DNA of 64,000 nucleotides from Vreelandella neptunia (GTDB taxonomy: Bacteria > Pseudomonadota > Gammaproteobacteria > Pseudomonadales > Halomonadaceae), in the NCBI RefSeq assembly GCF_000712975.1, contig NZ_JHQL01000001.1, forward strand, positions 600,625 through 664,624, written 5' to 3'. A program made the translations under genes and the position numbers. Position 1 is the stretch's first letter. Every line of letters begins with the position of its first letter. The notes below the pieces were generated by a model. The model was not told the origin of the DNA. It saw nothing but the letters and a program-made list of their open reading frames with translations, and made no database searches. Below, in pieces: positions 36,347 through 47,006 of the stretch.

Positions 36347-36470
36347 AAGGACGGCTCGGAGGGCTGGGGTGGAGTCATCGTCAGGCACTTATTAAATTAA
36401 ACAAAAAAACCAGTCCATCGGCTAATGCGCACTCTTTTTGCTCGTAAAAAGCGACTAAAGTTGTACTTAA

Positions 36471-36503
36471 GTAAACGTTTACTCTTTGCAGGTAAACGTT
36501 TAC
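36471..36503. promoter_or_regulatory. Tandem LacI-family operators upstream of the thuA operon
   Basis: Two identical palindromes GTAAACGTTTAC (36471-36482 and 36492-36503) have centres 21 bases apart, two helical turns, so two dimers would bind the same face. The central CG and the outline fit LacI/GalR-family sites. The LacI-type gene at the end of this cluster is the obvious regulator. The thuA ATG is 52 bases downstream. Confidence 0.85.
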
Positions 36504-36555
36504 TTTAAGCCTCGAAGGTCATTTTTGAAGATGTTTTATTTCGCAAGGAGAATCT

Positions 36556-37335
36556 ATGAGCATTAACGTGACCGTATGGGGAGAAAACGTCCACGAGCAA
36601 ACCAATGATGTCGTGGCGCGTATTTACCCTAAGGGCATGCACCAGTGCATCGCCGAAGGTTTAAACGAAGCGGAAGGCATAAATGCCTCTGCCGTGACGC
36701 TGCAGGATCCTGAGCAAGGCTTGAGCGAAGCAACGCTTGAAAGCACGGATGTACTGCTATGGTGGGGCCACGCCGCCCATGGCGATGTATTGGAGGAGAC
36801 GGTTGATCGCGTTCAAAAGCGCGTGCTCCAGGGCATGGGCTTGATTGTGCTGCATTCTGGGCACTACTCGAAAATCTTTAAGCGCTTAATGGGAACTACG
36901 TGTTCACTAAAGTGGCGTGAAGCGGGTGAGCGGGAACGGCTTTGGGTGGTGAACCCAGGTCACCCGATTGTTCAAGGGCTGGGGGACTATATCGAGCTGC
37001 CCCATACCGAAATGTACGGCGAACCGTTTGCGGTGCCCAATCCTGATGAAGTGATCTTTATCAGTGCCTTTGAGGGGGGGGAAGTATTCCGCTCTGGTCT
37101 GACCTATAAACGTGGCAACGGTAAGATTTTCTACTTCCGTCCCGGCCACGAAACTTACCCGATTTATTACGATGCTCAAGTGAAAACTGTGTTGAAAAAC
37201 GCCGTGACTTGGGCGCGCCCAGAAGGCTCACTGTGGGTCGACAGCTGCCCTAATGTTCCCGCTGACCAAGCGCCTAATCCGGTCGAAATTAAAGGTGAAA
37301 GCCTGCATAAACCCGGCGAGGAGGGTTTTAAATGA
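36556..37335 (+). CDS. thuA: ThuA-domain sugar-metabolism protein
   Basis: 259 aa, a GATase-like ThuA fold. Family stretches are [15 protein letters not shown] (about 68), [19 protein letters not shown] (about 96), [11 protein letters not shown] and [16 protein letters not shown] (about 194). AAGGAG precedes the ATG. ThuA with ThuB handles trehalose, maltitol or sucrose breakdown in rhizobia, probably through 3-keto sugars. The stop overlaps the next ATG by 4 bases (ATGA). Confidence 0.9.
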   Translation: MSINVTVWGENVHEQTNDVVARIYPKGMHQCIAEGLNEAEGINASAVTLQDPEQGLSEATLESTDVLLWWGHAAHGDVLEETVDRVQKRVLQGMGLIVLHSGHYSKIFKRLMGTTCSLKWREAGERERLWVVNPGHPIVQGLGDYIELPHTEMYGEPFAVPNPDEVIFISAFEGGEVFRSGLTYKRGNGKIFYFRPGHETYPIYYDAQVKTVLKNAVTWARPEGSLWVDSCPNVPADQAPNPVEIKGESLHKPGEEGFK

Positions 37336-38381
37336 TCCGTTTAGCGATAATTGGTGCAGGCAGCATGGCTGGCGAGCACGCCAAGCATTTTGGCCGTCTT
37401 GAAGGCATCGAGGTAGTTGCCGTGTGCGACCGAGACCTGGCTAAAGCCCAGGCGTTTGCCGAGTATCACGGCATTGCCGACGTGTATCAAGACCTTGAGG
37501 CCATGCTGGCTCGGGATGATATTCATGCGGTAAGTAACGTCACTCCAGATGGTGTTCACAAAGCCACGTCGCTGGCCGCTATTGCCGCTGGCAAGCATAT
37601 CCTGTGTGAAAAACCGCTGGCGACAAATGCACAAGATGCTCATGAAATGGCGGTTGCTGCCCAGGCTGCTAACGTGATCAACATGGTTAACTTAAGCTAC
37701 CGTGATGCTCCGGCTATTCAGCATGCGCGTGCGCTGATTGCGGGAGGCGCGATTGGCCAAGTTCGTCATGTAGACGCCAGTTATCGGCAAAGCTGGCTGG
37801 TGAGTAACGCCTGGGGGCGCTGGAATGAAGATAGCCAGTGGTTGTGGCGGCTTTCCGAGTCCCACGGCAGCAAAGGCGTATTAGGCGATGTCGGCGTGCA
37901 CATTGTCGACTTTGCCAGCTTCCCTGTGGGCGACATTACCCGCGTTAACTGTGAGCTAACCTGCTTTGAAAAAGCGCCAGACAATCGCATTGGTGAGTAT
38001 GTGCTGGATGCCAATGATACGGCGCTGATGAGAGTGTCATTTGCCAATGGCGCAAAGGGCACTATTCAGGCTACTCGTTGGGCAACCGGGCATCACAACT
38101 CGCTGGCGCTGAGTGTACACGGCGATAAAGGAGCGATTCGTATTGACCTGGACGCCTCAAAAGAGGATGTGCAGGTATGTCTCGATGATGACGTACATCC
38201 CGCTCGCTGGAGCACCGTGAAAGCACCGCCCACGCCGAGTATTTACCAGCGCTTTATCGAAAGCATTCGCAGCGGGGATAACGATCAGCCAGATTTTGCG
38301 CGCGGCGCGGCGATTCAAACCGTACTCGATGCCTGTTTTGTATCAAGTCAGGAAGATCGCAGCCTAGCAATTGCCAGCTAG
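37332..38381 (+). CDS. Gfo/Idh/MocA-family oxidoreductase (ThuB-like)
   Basis: 349 aa. N-terminal Rossmann domain with [14 protein letters not shown] (8-21) and CEKPLATNA (about 93-101) including the conserved Lys. The C-terminal alpha/beta domain has [19 protein letters not shown] near 178-195, with the GxxxDxGxH-type catalytic region. It oxidises or reduces a sugar or cyclitol with NAD(P). Translationally coupled to thuA, so most likely the ThuB-like partner that forms a 3-keto sugar. The binding protein follows 103 bases later. Confidence 0.9.
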   Translation: MIRLAIIGAGSMAGEHAKHFGRLEGIEVVAVCDRDLAKAQAFAEYHGIADVYQDLEAMLARDDIHAVSNVTPDGVHKATSLAAIAAGKHILCEKPLATNAQDAHEMAVAAQAANVINMVNLSYRDAPAIQHARALIAGGAIGQVRHVDASYRQSWLVSNAWGRWNEDSQWLWRLSESHGSKGVLGDVGVHIVDFASFPVGDITRVNCELTCFEKAPDNRIGEYVLDANDTALMRVSFANGAKGTIQATRWATGHHNSLALSVHGDKGAIRIDLDASKEDVQVCLDDDVHPARWSTVKAPPTPSIYQRFIESIRSGDNDQPDFARGAAIQTVLDACFVSSQEDRSLAIAS

Positions 38382-38484
38382 GCGGTTGGCTCTTCAAATA
38401 ACAAAATACTAACCCGATTAAGTTAACGAGCACCCTATCTACTAATAACAATCCTAACTACCAATAACAATCGAGGTGAATGCT

Positions 38485-39747
38485 ATGCGTCATTACCTGC
38501 GCTCATCAGCGGTGCTGCTTGCCTTGCTGCCCGCAACGCTGCCTGCCATGGCGGCTGAAATTACCATTGCCTGTGGCGATGGTGGGGCAGCAGACTTCTG
38601 CCCTGTGTTAGCTCAGCGCTGGGCAGAAGCTAACGGCCACCACGTCAATATTGTCACCACGCCAGCATCGGCCACTGAGAAGTTGTCGCTTTATCAGCAG
38701 CTATTAGGCAGCCAATCCCAAGATGTGGATGTGCTGATGGTGGATATTGTGTGGCCAGGGCTACTTGCCGACCACTTGGTTGACCTGAATAAGCACTTGC
38801 CGGAAGGCGCGGCTGACGGCTTTATTCCCTCGCTGATGGACAATAATACCGTGCAGGGCAAGCTGGTGGCATTGCCGTGGTTTACGGATGCAGGGTTACT
38901 CTATTACCGCCATGACTTGTTGGACAAATACGACGCCGACGTGCCAGAAACTTGGCAAGCGTTGACTGACACTGCGCGGCATATCCAGCAGTCTGAACGC
39001 GACGCAGGTAATGCGCGCATGCATGGGTTTGTGTTTCAAGGGCGTGCCTATGAAGGGCTGACCACGAATGCGTTGGAGTGGATAGCCAGCTACGGTGGCG
39101 GCACCTTTGTGAATGCTGATGGGCAAGTCACCATCAATAACCCCCACGCCATCGAGGCGATCGTACTAGCAGCCTCTTGGATTGGGGATATTAGCCCGGA
39201 AGGCGTGCGCAACTATATGGAAGAAGAAGCACGTGGGGTGTTCCAGGCGGGTAATGCCGTGTTTATGCGCAACTGGCCTTATGTCTGGTCGTTAGGGCAG
39301 GCTGATGGCACACCCATTCAAGGTAAGTTTGGCGTCGCGCCGTTACCCAGTGGGCCCGAAGGGCAGTCTGTCGCGACGCTTGGCGGCTGGAACTGGGCGG
39401 TTTCGCGCTACTCAGAGCACCCTGATATCGCCGCTGACCTAGTGGCTTATCTCACGGCTGAGGAGCAGCAGAAAGCTCACGCCATTGAGTTTGGTCGCAA
39501 CCCGACGCGGCCCGTGCTCTATGAAAATGCCGAGGTATTAGAAGCTCACCCGTTTATTGGCGAACTTTATGAAACCGTCATGAACGGTGTACCACGTCCA
39601 GCGAGCGTGACAGGCGAGTCGTATCCGCGGGTGTCGAATGCGGTATTCAACCGCGTGCATGATGCCCTATCCGGTGACATCTCCCCCGAACAAGCCATTC
39701 AGCAGCTCGACAGCGAGCTTTCCCGAATCGGGAGGCGCGGTTGGTAA
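38485..39747 (+). CDS. Sugar ABC transporter substrate-binding protein (ThuE-like)
   Basis: 420 aa from ATG 38485, with GAGG 8 bases upstream (a GTG three codons earlier is possible). Signal peptide (hydrophobic 8-22, cleavage after AMA), then a family-1 solute-binding fold: GDVDVLMVDIVWPGLLADH-like (about 85) and GWNWAVSRYSEHPDIAADLV (about 300). The segments resemble trehalose/maltose-binding ThuE. No permease or ATPase gene follows; instead a LacI regulator begins 93 bases on, so the transporter components must lie elsewhere. Confidence 0.88.
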   Translation: MRHYLRSSAVLLALLPATLPAMAAEITIACGDGGAADFCPVLAQRWAEANGHHVNIVTTPASATEKLSLYQQLLGSQSQDVDVLMVDIVWPGLLADHLVDLNKHLPEGAADGFIPSLMDNNTVQGKLVALPWFTDAGLLYYRHDLLDKYDADVPETWQALTDTARHIQQSERDAGNARMHGFVFQGRAYEGLTTNALEWIASYGGGTFVNADGQVTINNPHAIEAIVLAASWIGDISPEGVRNYMEEEARGVFQAGNAVFMRNWPYVWSLGQADGTPIQGKFGVAPLPSGPEGQSVATLGGWNWAVSRYSEHPDIAADLVAYLTAEEQQKAHAIEFGRNPTRPVLYENAEVLEAHPFIGELYETVMNGVPRPASVTGESYPRVSNAVFNRVHDALSGDISPEQAIQQLDSELSRIGRRGW

Positions 39748-39839
39748 GGCAATAAGTTGGTAACACTATTTGTCATCATGCCTGACGTTTTCCAGCGCAA
39801 TTTTTGGCACAATCAACAGCCAAATCGCTGAGGCATGGC

Positions 39840-40832
39840 ATGAAACAGACCAAACAGGGCGCCCAAACGGCAACCATACGTGAAATAGCCCGACGGGCCG
39901 ATGTTTCTATTGCATCGGTCAGTCGGGCGCTTAATGGTAAGCCTGGGCTAAGCGACGCGTTGCGGGAAAAAATTCTCACCATTAGCCGCGAGGTGGCGTA
40001 CCAGCCTAGCGCGGCGGCTAGGCAACTGATTAGTGGTAAAGCGGCGGTGGTCGGTATTTCCTTGGGGCGTCAGGATATCGAGCTGCGCCCCTACTATATT
40101 TTGTTGTATCAACACTTAACCGTGGCACTGCACCAGCAGGGCATGGTGCCGATCTTTTTCCACCATGCGCAAACTGCCGAGCTTCCCGAACGGGCGGGCG
40201 CGGCTATTCTGCTGGGTGAAACCTCTGAGGATGCGCGCCCCAGCTTGCTAGAAAATGCCGGCGTGCCTTTTGTACGTATTGGCAACCCAGGGCAAGGATT
40301 TTCGGTTGCACCGGATGATGCTCAAGGGTTTTATGAAATGACGCACCACCTCATCGCGCAAGGGCGTCGCCGGCTCGCCTTTGTCGGCGGTGAACTGGAA
40401 ATGCCGCATCCTCATAGCCGTTTAGAGGGCTACCGACGGGCGCTTGATACAGCAGGACTTTCTGAGCAGTTGATTAGCCTGCCGCACCGCTTTAGCTCAG
40501 ATTCACTAACCAGCTATCGCTATTTAAATCGGTTGTTGGCGGATATGCCAAGCGGCCAAGCACTGCCATTTGATGCGCTACTGTGCGCCACCGATGAGCT
40601 GGCGCTAGGCTGCGTTGCTGTATTGGAAGACAGGGGAGTCGACGTGCCTCGCCATGTCGCAGTGACCGGCTTTGATGACCTGCCAACCCTTGCCACTGGG
40701 CTAACGACCATTCGCCAAGATATTGCGGCGATTGCGGCAATGAGTGTCGAGCTGTTGGGTGAAGCGCTAGCAGGTAAAGCGCCCCGGCATGTATCGCTGC
40801 CGGTGACGCTAGTCATGCGGGAAACTGGGTGA
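39840..40832 (+). CDS. LacI-family transcriptional regulator
   Basis: 330 aa from ATG 39840, with GAGG upstream. N-terminal LacI helix-turn-helix and hinge (ATIREIARRADVSIASVSRALNGKPGLSDALREKI, about 10-45), then a periplasmic-binding-protein-like sugar domain with DALLCATDELALGCVAVLEDRGVDVPRHVAVTGFDDLP near 240-280. It likely represses the thuA operon through the paired GTAAACGTTTAC sites and is released by the operon sugar. Its stop lies only 4 bases from the end of convergent cdd. Confidence 0.92.
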   Translation: MKQTKQGAQTATIREIARRADVSIASVSRALNGKPGLSDALREKILTISREVAYQPSAAARQLISGKAAVVGISLGRQDIELRPYYILLYQHLTVALHQQGMVPIFFHHAQTAELPERAGAAILLGETSEDARPSLLENAGVPFVRIGNPGQGFSVAPDDAQGFYEMTHHLIAQGRRRLAFVGGELEMPHPHSRLEGYRRALDTAGLSEQLISLPHRFSSDSLTSYRYLNRLLADMPSGQALPFDALLCATDELALGCVAVLEDRGVDVPRHVAVTGFDDLPTLATGLTTIRQDIAAIAAMSVELLGEALAGKAPRHVSLPVTLVMRETG

Positions 40833-40836
40833 ACAC

Positions 40837-41244
40837 TTAGCGCGGTGGTAGTTGCTCGGGCCCGAAGGCGTCAGGCAGTAGTGTTTCCATGGTGTAGGTT
40901 TTCAGCACGTCGCCCTGGTGGGAAAGCACCATGATTTGCGTTTCTGGGGTGGCAAATTCACGGATGCGCTGGCGGCAGTCGCCGCAGGGGGTGCACAGGT
41001 GCTCACCTGGCCCCATCACGTACACCTTGGCAAGCTCGCGCTGACCAGCGGTAATCATGGCGGAAATCGCCGAGGCTTCCGCACACAGCCCCTTATAGTG
41101 CGCCACTTCCACGTTGGCGCCCGCGAACTGCTGACCATCCGGGCACTCCATTACCGCGGCCACCGGGTGATTGGAGTAGGGCGCATAAGCATTGCCCAAG
41201 GTGGTCAGCAGCGTGTCAACCAGTGCCTTATCCGCTTGGCTCAT
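40837..41244 (-). CDS. cdd: Cytidine deaminase
   Basis: 135-aa homotetrameric-type Cdd. The zinc site is visible in CAEAS (about 54-58, with the catalytic Glu) and the CTPCGDCR pair of Cys (about 89-96). AYAPYSNHPVAAV is the substrate-binding start. It converts (deoxy)cytidine to (deoxy)uridine. It is the last gene of the deo operon, 23 bases after deoD. Confidence 0.95.
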   Translation of the reverse strand: MSQADKALVDTLLTTLGNAYAPYSNHPVAAVMECPDGQQFAGANVEVAHYKGLCAEASAISAMITAGQRELAKVYVMGPGEHLCTPCGDCRQRIREFATPETQIMVLSHQGDVLKTYTMETLLPDAFGPEQLPPR

Positions 41245-41267
41245 GGCATTATCCTCATAAATGGCGA

Positions 41268-41993
41268 TTAGGCCTTAGCGGCATCGTCGCGCAGTACTGT
41301 GTCTAGCGCAATCGTCATCATATCGTTGAAGGTGGTCTGGCGGTCGGCGCTGGAGAGCGAGTCACCTTTCAGAATATGGTCAGATACCGTGCAGATGGTT
41401 AGCGCGCGAGCGCCAAACTCTGCCGCCACGCCGTAAAGGCCTGCCGCTTCCATTTCCACACCCACGATGCCGTAGCGCTTGAGCAGTTCAGCCATTTCGG
41501 TTTGCGGGTTGTAGAACAGATCCGCTGAGAAGATATTGCCGACTTTTACCGGCACATTCTGCGCCTTGGCAGCTGCTACCGCGTGGCTGGTCAGCTCAAA
41601 GTCAGCGATGGCCGAGAAATCGTGGTCGTTAAAGCGCATACGGTTCACTTTGGAATCGGTGCAGGCACCCATGCCAATGACCACGTCACGCACGTTGACG
41701 TCGTCGCGCACCGCGCCGCAGGAACCCACACGAATAATCGACTTAACGCCGTAGTCGGTAATCAGTTCTTTGGCATAAATAGACACTGACGGTATGCCCA
41801 TGCCGTGGCCCATGACCGAAATTTCACGGCCCTGGTAAGTGCCGGTATAACCGAGCATGCTGCGTACATCGTTGACCTGACGAACATTTTCCAGGTAAGT
41901 GTCGGCGATGTACTTGGCGCGTAGCGGGTCGCCGGGCATCAGAACGGTATCCGCGAAATCGCCCATCTCAGCATTGATATGTGGTGTTGCCAT
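41268..41993 (-). CDS. deoD: Purine-nucleoside phosphorylase DeoD
   Basis: 241 aa, the hexameric type. [29 protein letters not shown] at the start, RVGSCGAV (about 87) for phosphate binding, [14 protein letters not shown] (about 179) for ribose, and SDHIL (about 205) with the catalytic Asp. It splits purine (deoxy)nucleosides to base and (deoxy)ribose-1-phosphate. A structured intergenic element separates it from deoB upstream. Confidence 0.96.
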   Translation of the reverse strand: MATPHINAEMGDFADTVLMPGDPLRAKYIADTYLENVRQVNDVRSMLGYTGTYQGREISVMGHGMGIPSVSIYAKELITDYGVKSIIRVGSCGAVRDDVNVRDVVIGMGACTDSKVNRMRFNDHDFSAIADFELTSHAVAAAKAQNVPVKVGNIFSADLFYNPQTEMAELLKRYGIVGVEMEAAGLYGVAAEFGARALTICTVSDHILKGDSLSSADRQTTFNDMMTIALDTVLRDDAAKA

Positions 41994-42069
41994 AAAACGC
42001 TCCTATCTAAAAAATGATTGGCCCTAACAACCCTAGGCGGGGGCGCTGTAAACCCTTCCCTGGGCGCTA

Positions 42070-42142
42070 CTTTCGCCATCTGACCGCCATGGATGGCGGA
42101 AATGCCGGAATTGTTGGGAACATTTTCCGGCCTTGGCGAAAG
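42070..42142 (-). other. Three-way-junction inverted-repeat element between deoB and deoD
   Basis: A 9-bp outer stem (42070-42078 with 42134-42142, perfect) encloses two hairpins: a 6-bp CCGCCA/TGGCGG (42084-42089 with 42094-42099) and a 7-bp GCCGGAA/TTCCGGC (42104-42110 with 42125-42131). Nothing follows that looks like a terminator. It fills a third of the 210-base gap in the deo operon and could be a processing site that sets deoD-cdd levels. Confidence 0.65.
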
Positions 42143-42203
42143 ACCCCCGCTACGGGTTGATACTGGCCTTGCACAATAGTGTGTAATGATTTGTCATCGG
42201 CCT

Positions 42204-43448
42204 TTAAGCCGCTTTAGGTAAAAAGCTCTTGCCGTCTTCCATCGCTTCAACGGCGAAGAAGGCGGCTAATGTCTGGCCGATATCGGCAAAGGTGTCGCGC
42301 TCGCCTAGCGGGCCGGGGGCAAACCCTGCGCCATGCACCATCACTGGCACATATTCGCGGGTGTGTTCGGTGCCTTCCCAGCTGGGGTCGCAACCGTGGT
42401 CGGCGGTGAGTAGCAGCAGGTCGTCATCGTTCAGTGCGGCAAGCAGTTCCGGCAGGCGGGCATCGAAATGCTCAAGCGCGGCGGCGTAGCCCGGCACGTC
42501 ACGGCGGTGGCCGTACACCGAATCAAAATCAACAAAATTGGTCATGATCATGGTCGGGCGGTCGCTGGATTCTTGAGCGGTGCGTGCTACTTCACTAAGC
42601 GTGGCTTCCATCAGCGCATCGTGACCGCTGGCTTTGATCTTATGGGTAATGCCGCAATGGGCGTAGATATCCGCGATCTTGCCAATCGAGACGACCTCAC
42701 CGCCCGCATCTGCCAGTTTCTGCAGCACGGTGGGGCTGGGTGGCTCGACGCTGTAGTCGCGGCGGTTGCCGGTGCGGGCAAAGCTTTTGCTGTCATCGCC
42801 AATAAACGGGCGGGCAATCACGCGGCCAATGTTGTAGGGCGCAAGCAGTTCGCGCACGGTTTCGCATAGGGCGTAGAGACGCTCTAAACCAAAGTGTTCC
42901 TCATGGGCGGCAATCTGAAACACGGAATCTGCTGAGGTATACACAATCGGCTTGCCGCTTTGGACGTGCTCTTCACCCAGGCGGGCGATGATCTCGGTGC
43001 CAGAGGCGTGGCAGTTGCCAATCACACCAGGCAGATCGGCTTGTTGCACGATTTTTTCCAACAGCTCGGCGGGGAAGCTGTTGGTTTTATCGAGAAAATA
43101 GCCCCAGTCAAAGCGTACTGGTACGCCAGCAATTTCCCAATGGCCGGAAGGGGTGTCTTTGCCGCTAGAAATCTCTTTGGCGTGGGCGTACGCGCCTTTT
43201 AATTGGGTCGGTAGGCTAACGCCTTCAGCCACGCTTCCTGTTGCATCGCGATGGGCGTGGAACAACCCAAGCGCCGCCATATTCGGCAGTTTCAGAGGAC
43301 CTGAGCGTTCAGCGGTATCGGCGTCACCGCGGGCGCAGGCGGCCGCGATGTGGCCCAGGGTGTCAGCTCCCTGGTCGCCAAACTTGTCAGCGTCGGGAGC
43401 GCTACCAATTCCAAACGAATCAAGGACGACTACAATCGCACGACGCAT
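42204..43448 (-). CDS. deoB: Phosphopentomutase DeoB
   Basis: 414 aa. Alkaline-phosphatase-like fold with the N-terminal [27 protein letters not shown] metal site and nucleophile region, [12 protein letters not shown] (about 97-108) and the C-terminal [23 protein letters not shown] metal site. It interconverts (deoxy)ribose 1- and 5-phosphate. Its ATG overlaps the deoA stop by one base, giving tight coupling. Confidence 0.96.
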   Translation of the reverse strand: MRRAIVVVLDSFGIGSAPDADKFGDQGADTLGHIAAACARGDADTAERSGPLKLPNMAALGLFHAHRDATGSVAEGVSLPTQLKGAYAHAKEISSGKDTPSGHWEIAGVPVRFDWGYFLDKTNSFPAELLEKIVQQADLPGVIGNCHASGTEIIARLGEEHVQSGKPIVYTSADSVFQIAAHEEHFGLERLYALCETVRELLAPYNIGRVIARPFIGDDSKSFARTGNRRDYSVEPPSPTVLQKLADAGGEVVSIGKIADIYAHCGITHKIKASGHDALMEATLSEVARTAQESSDRPTMIMTNFVDFDSVYGHRRDVPGYAAALEHFDARLPELLAALNDDDLLLLTADHGCDPSWEGTEHTREYVPVMVHGAGFAPGPLGERDTFADIGQTLAAFFAVEAMEDGKSFLPKAA

Positions 43449-44800
43449 TAGGCTTCTCCTCGGAAGGTGTCTTGAAGCAGGGTGTCCGCTACGGCAACGT
43501 CTTCGCCAAGGATCATGGCGGCACGTAGCTGAGCAGCGGCGCGGTTGGCTGCGTCTTCACTACGGGCGTGGACCATGGCGAGCGGTCGTTGGCTATCGAC
43601 GCGATCGCCAATCTCGACAATATCGCTAAAACCGACGCTGTGATCGACGCTAGCGTCGTTGCGCAGGCGGCCACCGCCTAGCTCGACGACGCTCATACCG
43701 ACGGCGCGGGTGTCGATGCGCTGTACGATGCCACTCTGCTCGGGATACACCGGCTGAATGACCGGTGCAGTAGCTAGGTAGCTATCCGAGCGTTCCATAA
43801 AGTCGGCGGGGCCGCCCAGCTCGCGCACCATCCGGGCGAAGACTTCCGCGGCCGCACCTGATGTGAGCGCTTTTTCCAGCTTAGTCAGGGCTTCTTCACG
43901 GTTAGCGGCCAACTTACCCGCCATCAGCATTTCTACCGCAAGTTCACGAGTAACCTGCATCACACGGCTATCAGAACGTTCGCCGCGCAGCAGGGCTAGG
44001 GTCTCGACGATTTCGACCGCGTTGCCAGCGCAGGGGGCCAGCGGCTGGCTCATGTCGGTGAGTAGGGCCGTGGTCGGCGTGCCGGCCTGGGTCGCCACGT
44101 TGGCGATGCTCTTGGCAAGCTCGCGGGATTTTTCCGGCGTGGGCATAAAGGCGCCGCTGCCAACCTTAACGTCCATCACTAAGGCGTCTAAACCGGAGGC
44201 CAGCTTTTTACCTAGAATAGAGGCGGTAATTAGTGGAATGGATTCCACGGTGGCGGTCACATCACGTACGCCGTAAATGCGTTTATCGGCGGGGGCCAGG
44301 TTGCCGGTTTGGCCGATAATCGCTACACCGGTGGATTTCACCACGCTGCTAAAGCGTTCTGGCGCAGGGTAGGGGTCGTAACCGGGGATCGATTCCAGCT
44401 TGTCCAGGGTGCCGCCAGTGTGGCCAAGGCCACGACCTGAAATCATCGGCACAAACGCGCCGCAGGCGGCGACCCAGGGGCCGAGTACCAACGACACTAG
44501 ATCACCAACGCCGCCAGTGGAGTGTTTATCGACAACGGGGCCTGGGAGGTTGAGGGAATCCCACTGCATGACATGGCCGGAGTCTCTGGTCGCTGTGGTC
44601 AGTGCAACGACTTCTTCACGGCTCATGCCATTTAAGAACACCGCCATGGTGAAGGCACCAATCTGGGCATCGCTGATGCGATCATCGGCAATACCCTGCA
44701 CGAAGGCTTTGATCTCTTCCGCTGGAAGCGGCTGTTGATCGCGCTTCAGGCGAATCAGTTCCTGAGGCAGGAGAGCGTGATGGGAAGCGGTAGACGACAT
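43448..44800 (-). CDS. deoA: Thymidine phosphorylase DeoA
   Basis: 450 aa. The glycosyl-phosphorylase signature [23 protein letters not shown] is near residues 92-115, and [23 protein letters not shown] follows. KVGSGAFM near 211 lines the active site. It splits thymidine (and deoxyuridine) to base and deoxyribose-1-phosphate. Its start overlaps the deoC stop by one base. Confidence 0.96.
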   Translation of the reverse strand: MSSTASHHALLPQELIRLKRDQQPLPAEEIKAFVQGIADDRISDAQIGAFTMAVFLNGMSREEVVALTTATRDSGHVMQWDSLNLPGPVVDKHSTGGVGDLVSLVLGPWVAACGAFVPMISGRGLGHTGGTLDKLESIPGYDPYPAPERFSSVVKSTGVAIIGQTGNLAPADKRIYGVRDVTATVESIPLITASILGKKLASGLDALVMDVKVGSGAFMPTPEKSRELAKSIANVATQAGTPTTALLTDMSQPLAPCAGNAVEIVETLALLRGERSDSRVMQVTRELAVEMLMAGKLAANREEALTKLEKALTSGAAAEVFARMVRELGGPADFMERSDSYLATAPVIQPVYPEQSGIVQRIDTRAVGMSVVELGGGRLRNDASVDHSVGFSDIVEIGDRVDSQRPLAMVHARSEDAANRAAAQLRAAMILGEDVAVADTLLQDTFRGEA

Positions 44801-45606
44801 TAATAACCTCCTTCAGTCGTGGAGAGTGAGACGCCACTTAACGTATTCAATAAATTACCCAGCAGGCTGGAAGCACCAAACCGGAAGTGCTCAGGCGTTA
44901 CCCACTGTGGGCCCATAATATTAGTAGCAAGTGCTAGATACTCGGCTGCTTCTTCAGCGGTGCGCACGCCGCCAGCGGCTTTAAAGCCAACATCTTTTCC
45001 GCTGGCTTTAATCACGTTGAGCATGATCTCAGCGGCTTCCAGGGTGGCGTTTGTTTCAACCTTACCCGTCGATGTTTTAATAAAGTCTGCGCCACCTTCA
45101 ATAGCCAGTTCACTGGCACGCTTGATAAGCGCAGGATCTTTGAGTTCGCCCGATTCAATGATGACTTTTAGCTTTGCTTGGCCGGCGCAGGCGGCTTTGC
45201 ACATTTCGACCAGCTCAAGGCCGGTGGCTTCATCGCCTGCCATTAGCGCACGGTAGGGAAATACCACATCCACTTCATGGGCACCGGAAGCGACGGCGTC
45301 GCGGGTTTCACGGGCGGCGCCCATGATGTCGTCACCACCGTTAGGAAAATTAGTAACCGTGGCAATTTTAACCTGGTCATTGAGCTTATGAGCGGTTAAC
45401 GCACGCTGCGCGGTAACCACAAATTGGGGATAAACGCATACCGCTGCTGGGTTGCCAAAGGGTGTTTTAACTTGCTGGCACAGCGCTTCAATCGTGCTAT
45501 CGGTGTCACTGTCGTTCAGGCTCGTTAGATCCATGAGGGTGAGTGCTTGGCGGGCAGCTTGGGTAAGTTGGGCTTGAGTGTGCTGAGGAGAGGCAGTCGC
45601 AGTCAT
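44800..45606 (-). CDS. deoC: Deoxyribose-phosphate aldolase DeoC
   Basis: 268 aa. Schiff-base Lys in DFIKTSTGK (about 180-190), the second Lys in KAAGGVRT (about 211-218), and the VCVYPQFV start of strand 2. It cleaves deoxyribose-5-phosphate to glyceraldehyde-3-phosphate and acetaldehyde, the final step of deoxynucleoside use. Follows nupC by about 80 bases. Confidence 0.96.
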   Translation of the reverse strand: MTATASPQHTQAQLTQAARQALTLMDLTSLNDSDTDSTIEALCQQVKTPFGNPAAVCVYPQFVVTAQRALTAHKLNDQVKIATVTNFPNGGDDIMGAARETRDAVASGAHEVDVVFPYRALMAGDEATGLELVEMCKAACAGQAKLKVIIESGELKDPALIKRASELAIEGGADFIKTSTGKVETNATLEAAEIMLNVIKASGKDVGFKAAGGVRTAEEAAEYLALATNIMGPQWVTPEHFRFGASSLLGNLLNTLSGVSLSTTEGGY

Positions 45607-45689
45607 GGAGTTCTCACAGATAAATAAAAGACAAAACGGGCACTGCGTAAAAACAGCAGCGCCCGTTGCAAAGGGTCGTACACGCTGCG

Positions 45690-46973
45690 TTAAGCTGTGG
45701 CGCTACTCAACGCAATAAAGAAGCCAGCAATAGAAGCTGACATTAGATTAGAGAGTGTACCGGCTAATACGGCCTTCACGCCAAAACGGGCAATCTCTTT
45801 GCGGCGAGTAGGAGCAATACTGCCTAAACCGCCCAGCAAAATGGCAATGGATGACAGGTTGGCAAAACCACATAATGCAAAGGAAAGAATTGCCATGGTG
45901 TGCGGTGTCATCATTTGACCTGTGGCGGCTACCACCTGTTCCCCATCAATGTAGGGAGCCAAGTTGATAAAGGCTACAAACTCATTCACCACCAGTTTTT
46001 GACCTATGAACGAGCCCGCCAGCGTGGCCTCTTCCCAAGGGACGCCAAGTAGAAAGGCAAGCGGTGCAAACAGCCAGCCGAGAATCAGTTCAAGGCTGAG
46101 TGATTCAAAGCCAAACCAACCGCCAATGCCACCTAAAATGCCGTTAATAAGGGCAATTAGCGCAATAAATGCGAGCAGCATGGCACCGACGTTGGCGGCA
46201 AGTTTCATGCCTGACGTGGCGCCTGCTGCCGCTGCATCCAATACGTTGGCCGGTTTATCTTCCTGCTCTTTAAGCTCTTCTTCTACCCTAGAAACGCTGT
46301 CGCTATCGGTCGCGTCTTGAGTTTCAGGCATGATCAGCTTGGCAAACAGTAGGCCACCCGGTGCCGCCATAAACGAAGCGGCGACCAAGTATTCCATGGG
46401 TATACCCAATGCTGCGTAGCCCGCCAGTACCGAGCCGGCCACCGATGCCAGGCCACCGCACATCACCGCAAACAGCTGAGAAGGTGTCATACGGGCAATA
46501 AACGGACGTACTACTAGAGGCGCTTCGGTTTGGCCAACAAAGATGTTTGCCGTGGCAGAAAGCGATTCGGTGCGTGAAGTGCCAAGGGCTTTTTGCAGTG
46601 CGCCGCCTAAAATCCGGATCACCCACTGCATGATGCCTACATAATAAAGTACCGCGATGAGTGATGAGAAAAAGATAATCACGGGGAGTACTTTAATAGC
46701 GAAAACAAAGCCGACGTTGTCGACATCGGCTAAGCCGCCAAACAGAAAGCCAATACCGTCATTGGCGTAGACCAATACTTGGCTAACGCCGGACGAAATA
46801 GCTTGTAAAACTGCTTGGCCAAAGGGCACATACAGCACAAATGCACCAATACCCGCCTGAATGGCAAAGGCGCCGAGCACGGTGCGTAGCCGAATCGATT
46901 TACGGTCGTAAGAGAAGATAAGTGCAATGATTACCAGCGTAACCATACCTACCAGGCTCATGATGAGGGTCAT
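45690..46973 (-). CDS. nupC: Concentrative nucleoside transporter NupC
   Basis: 427-aa CNT-family permease with about ten membrane segments. Family signatures are [17 protein letters not shown] (about 165-180) and [15 protein letters not shown] (about 325) with [21 protein letters not shown] near 380. It imports nucleosides with H+ or Na+. In a halophile Na+ coupling is possible; sequence alone does not settle this. Second gene of the operon, 33 bases after tsx. Confidence 0.95.
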   Translation of the reverse strand: MTLIMSLVGMVTLVIIALIFSYDRKSIRLRTVLGAFAIQAGIGAFVLYVPFGQAVLQAISSGVSQVLVYANDGIGFLFGGLADVDNVGFVFAIKVLPVIIFFSSLIAVLYYVGIMQWVIRILGGALQKALGTSRTESLSATANIFVGQTEAPLVVRPFIARMTPSQLFAVMCGGLASVAGSVLAGYAALGIPMEYLVAASFMAAPGGLLFAKLIMPETQDATDSDSVSRVEEELKEQEDKPANVLDAAAAGATSGMKLAANVGAMLLAFIALIALINGILGGIGGWFGFESLSLELILGWLFAPLAFLLGVPWEEATLAGSFIGQKLVVNEFVAFINLAPYIDGEQVVAATGQMMTPHTMAILSFALCGFANLSSIAILLGGLGSIAPTRRKEIARFGVKAVLAGTLSNLMSASIAGFFIALSSATA

Positions 46974-47006
46974 GTGGGTACCTTCCGAGCGTGTGAAGTG
47001 GAGCGA

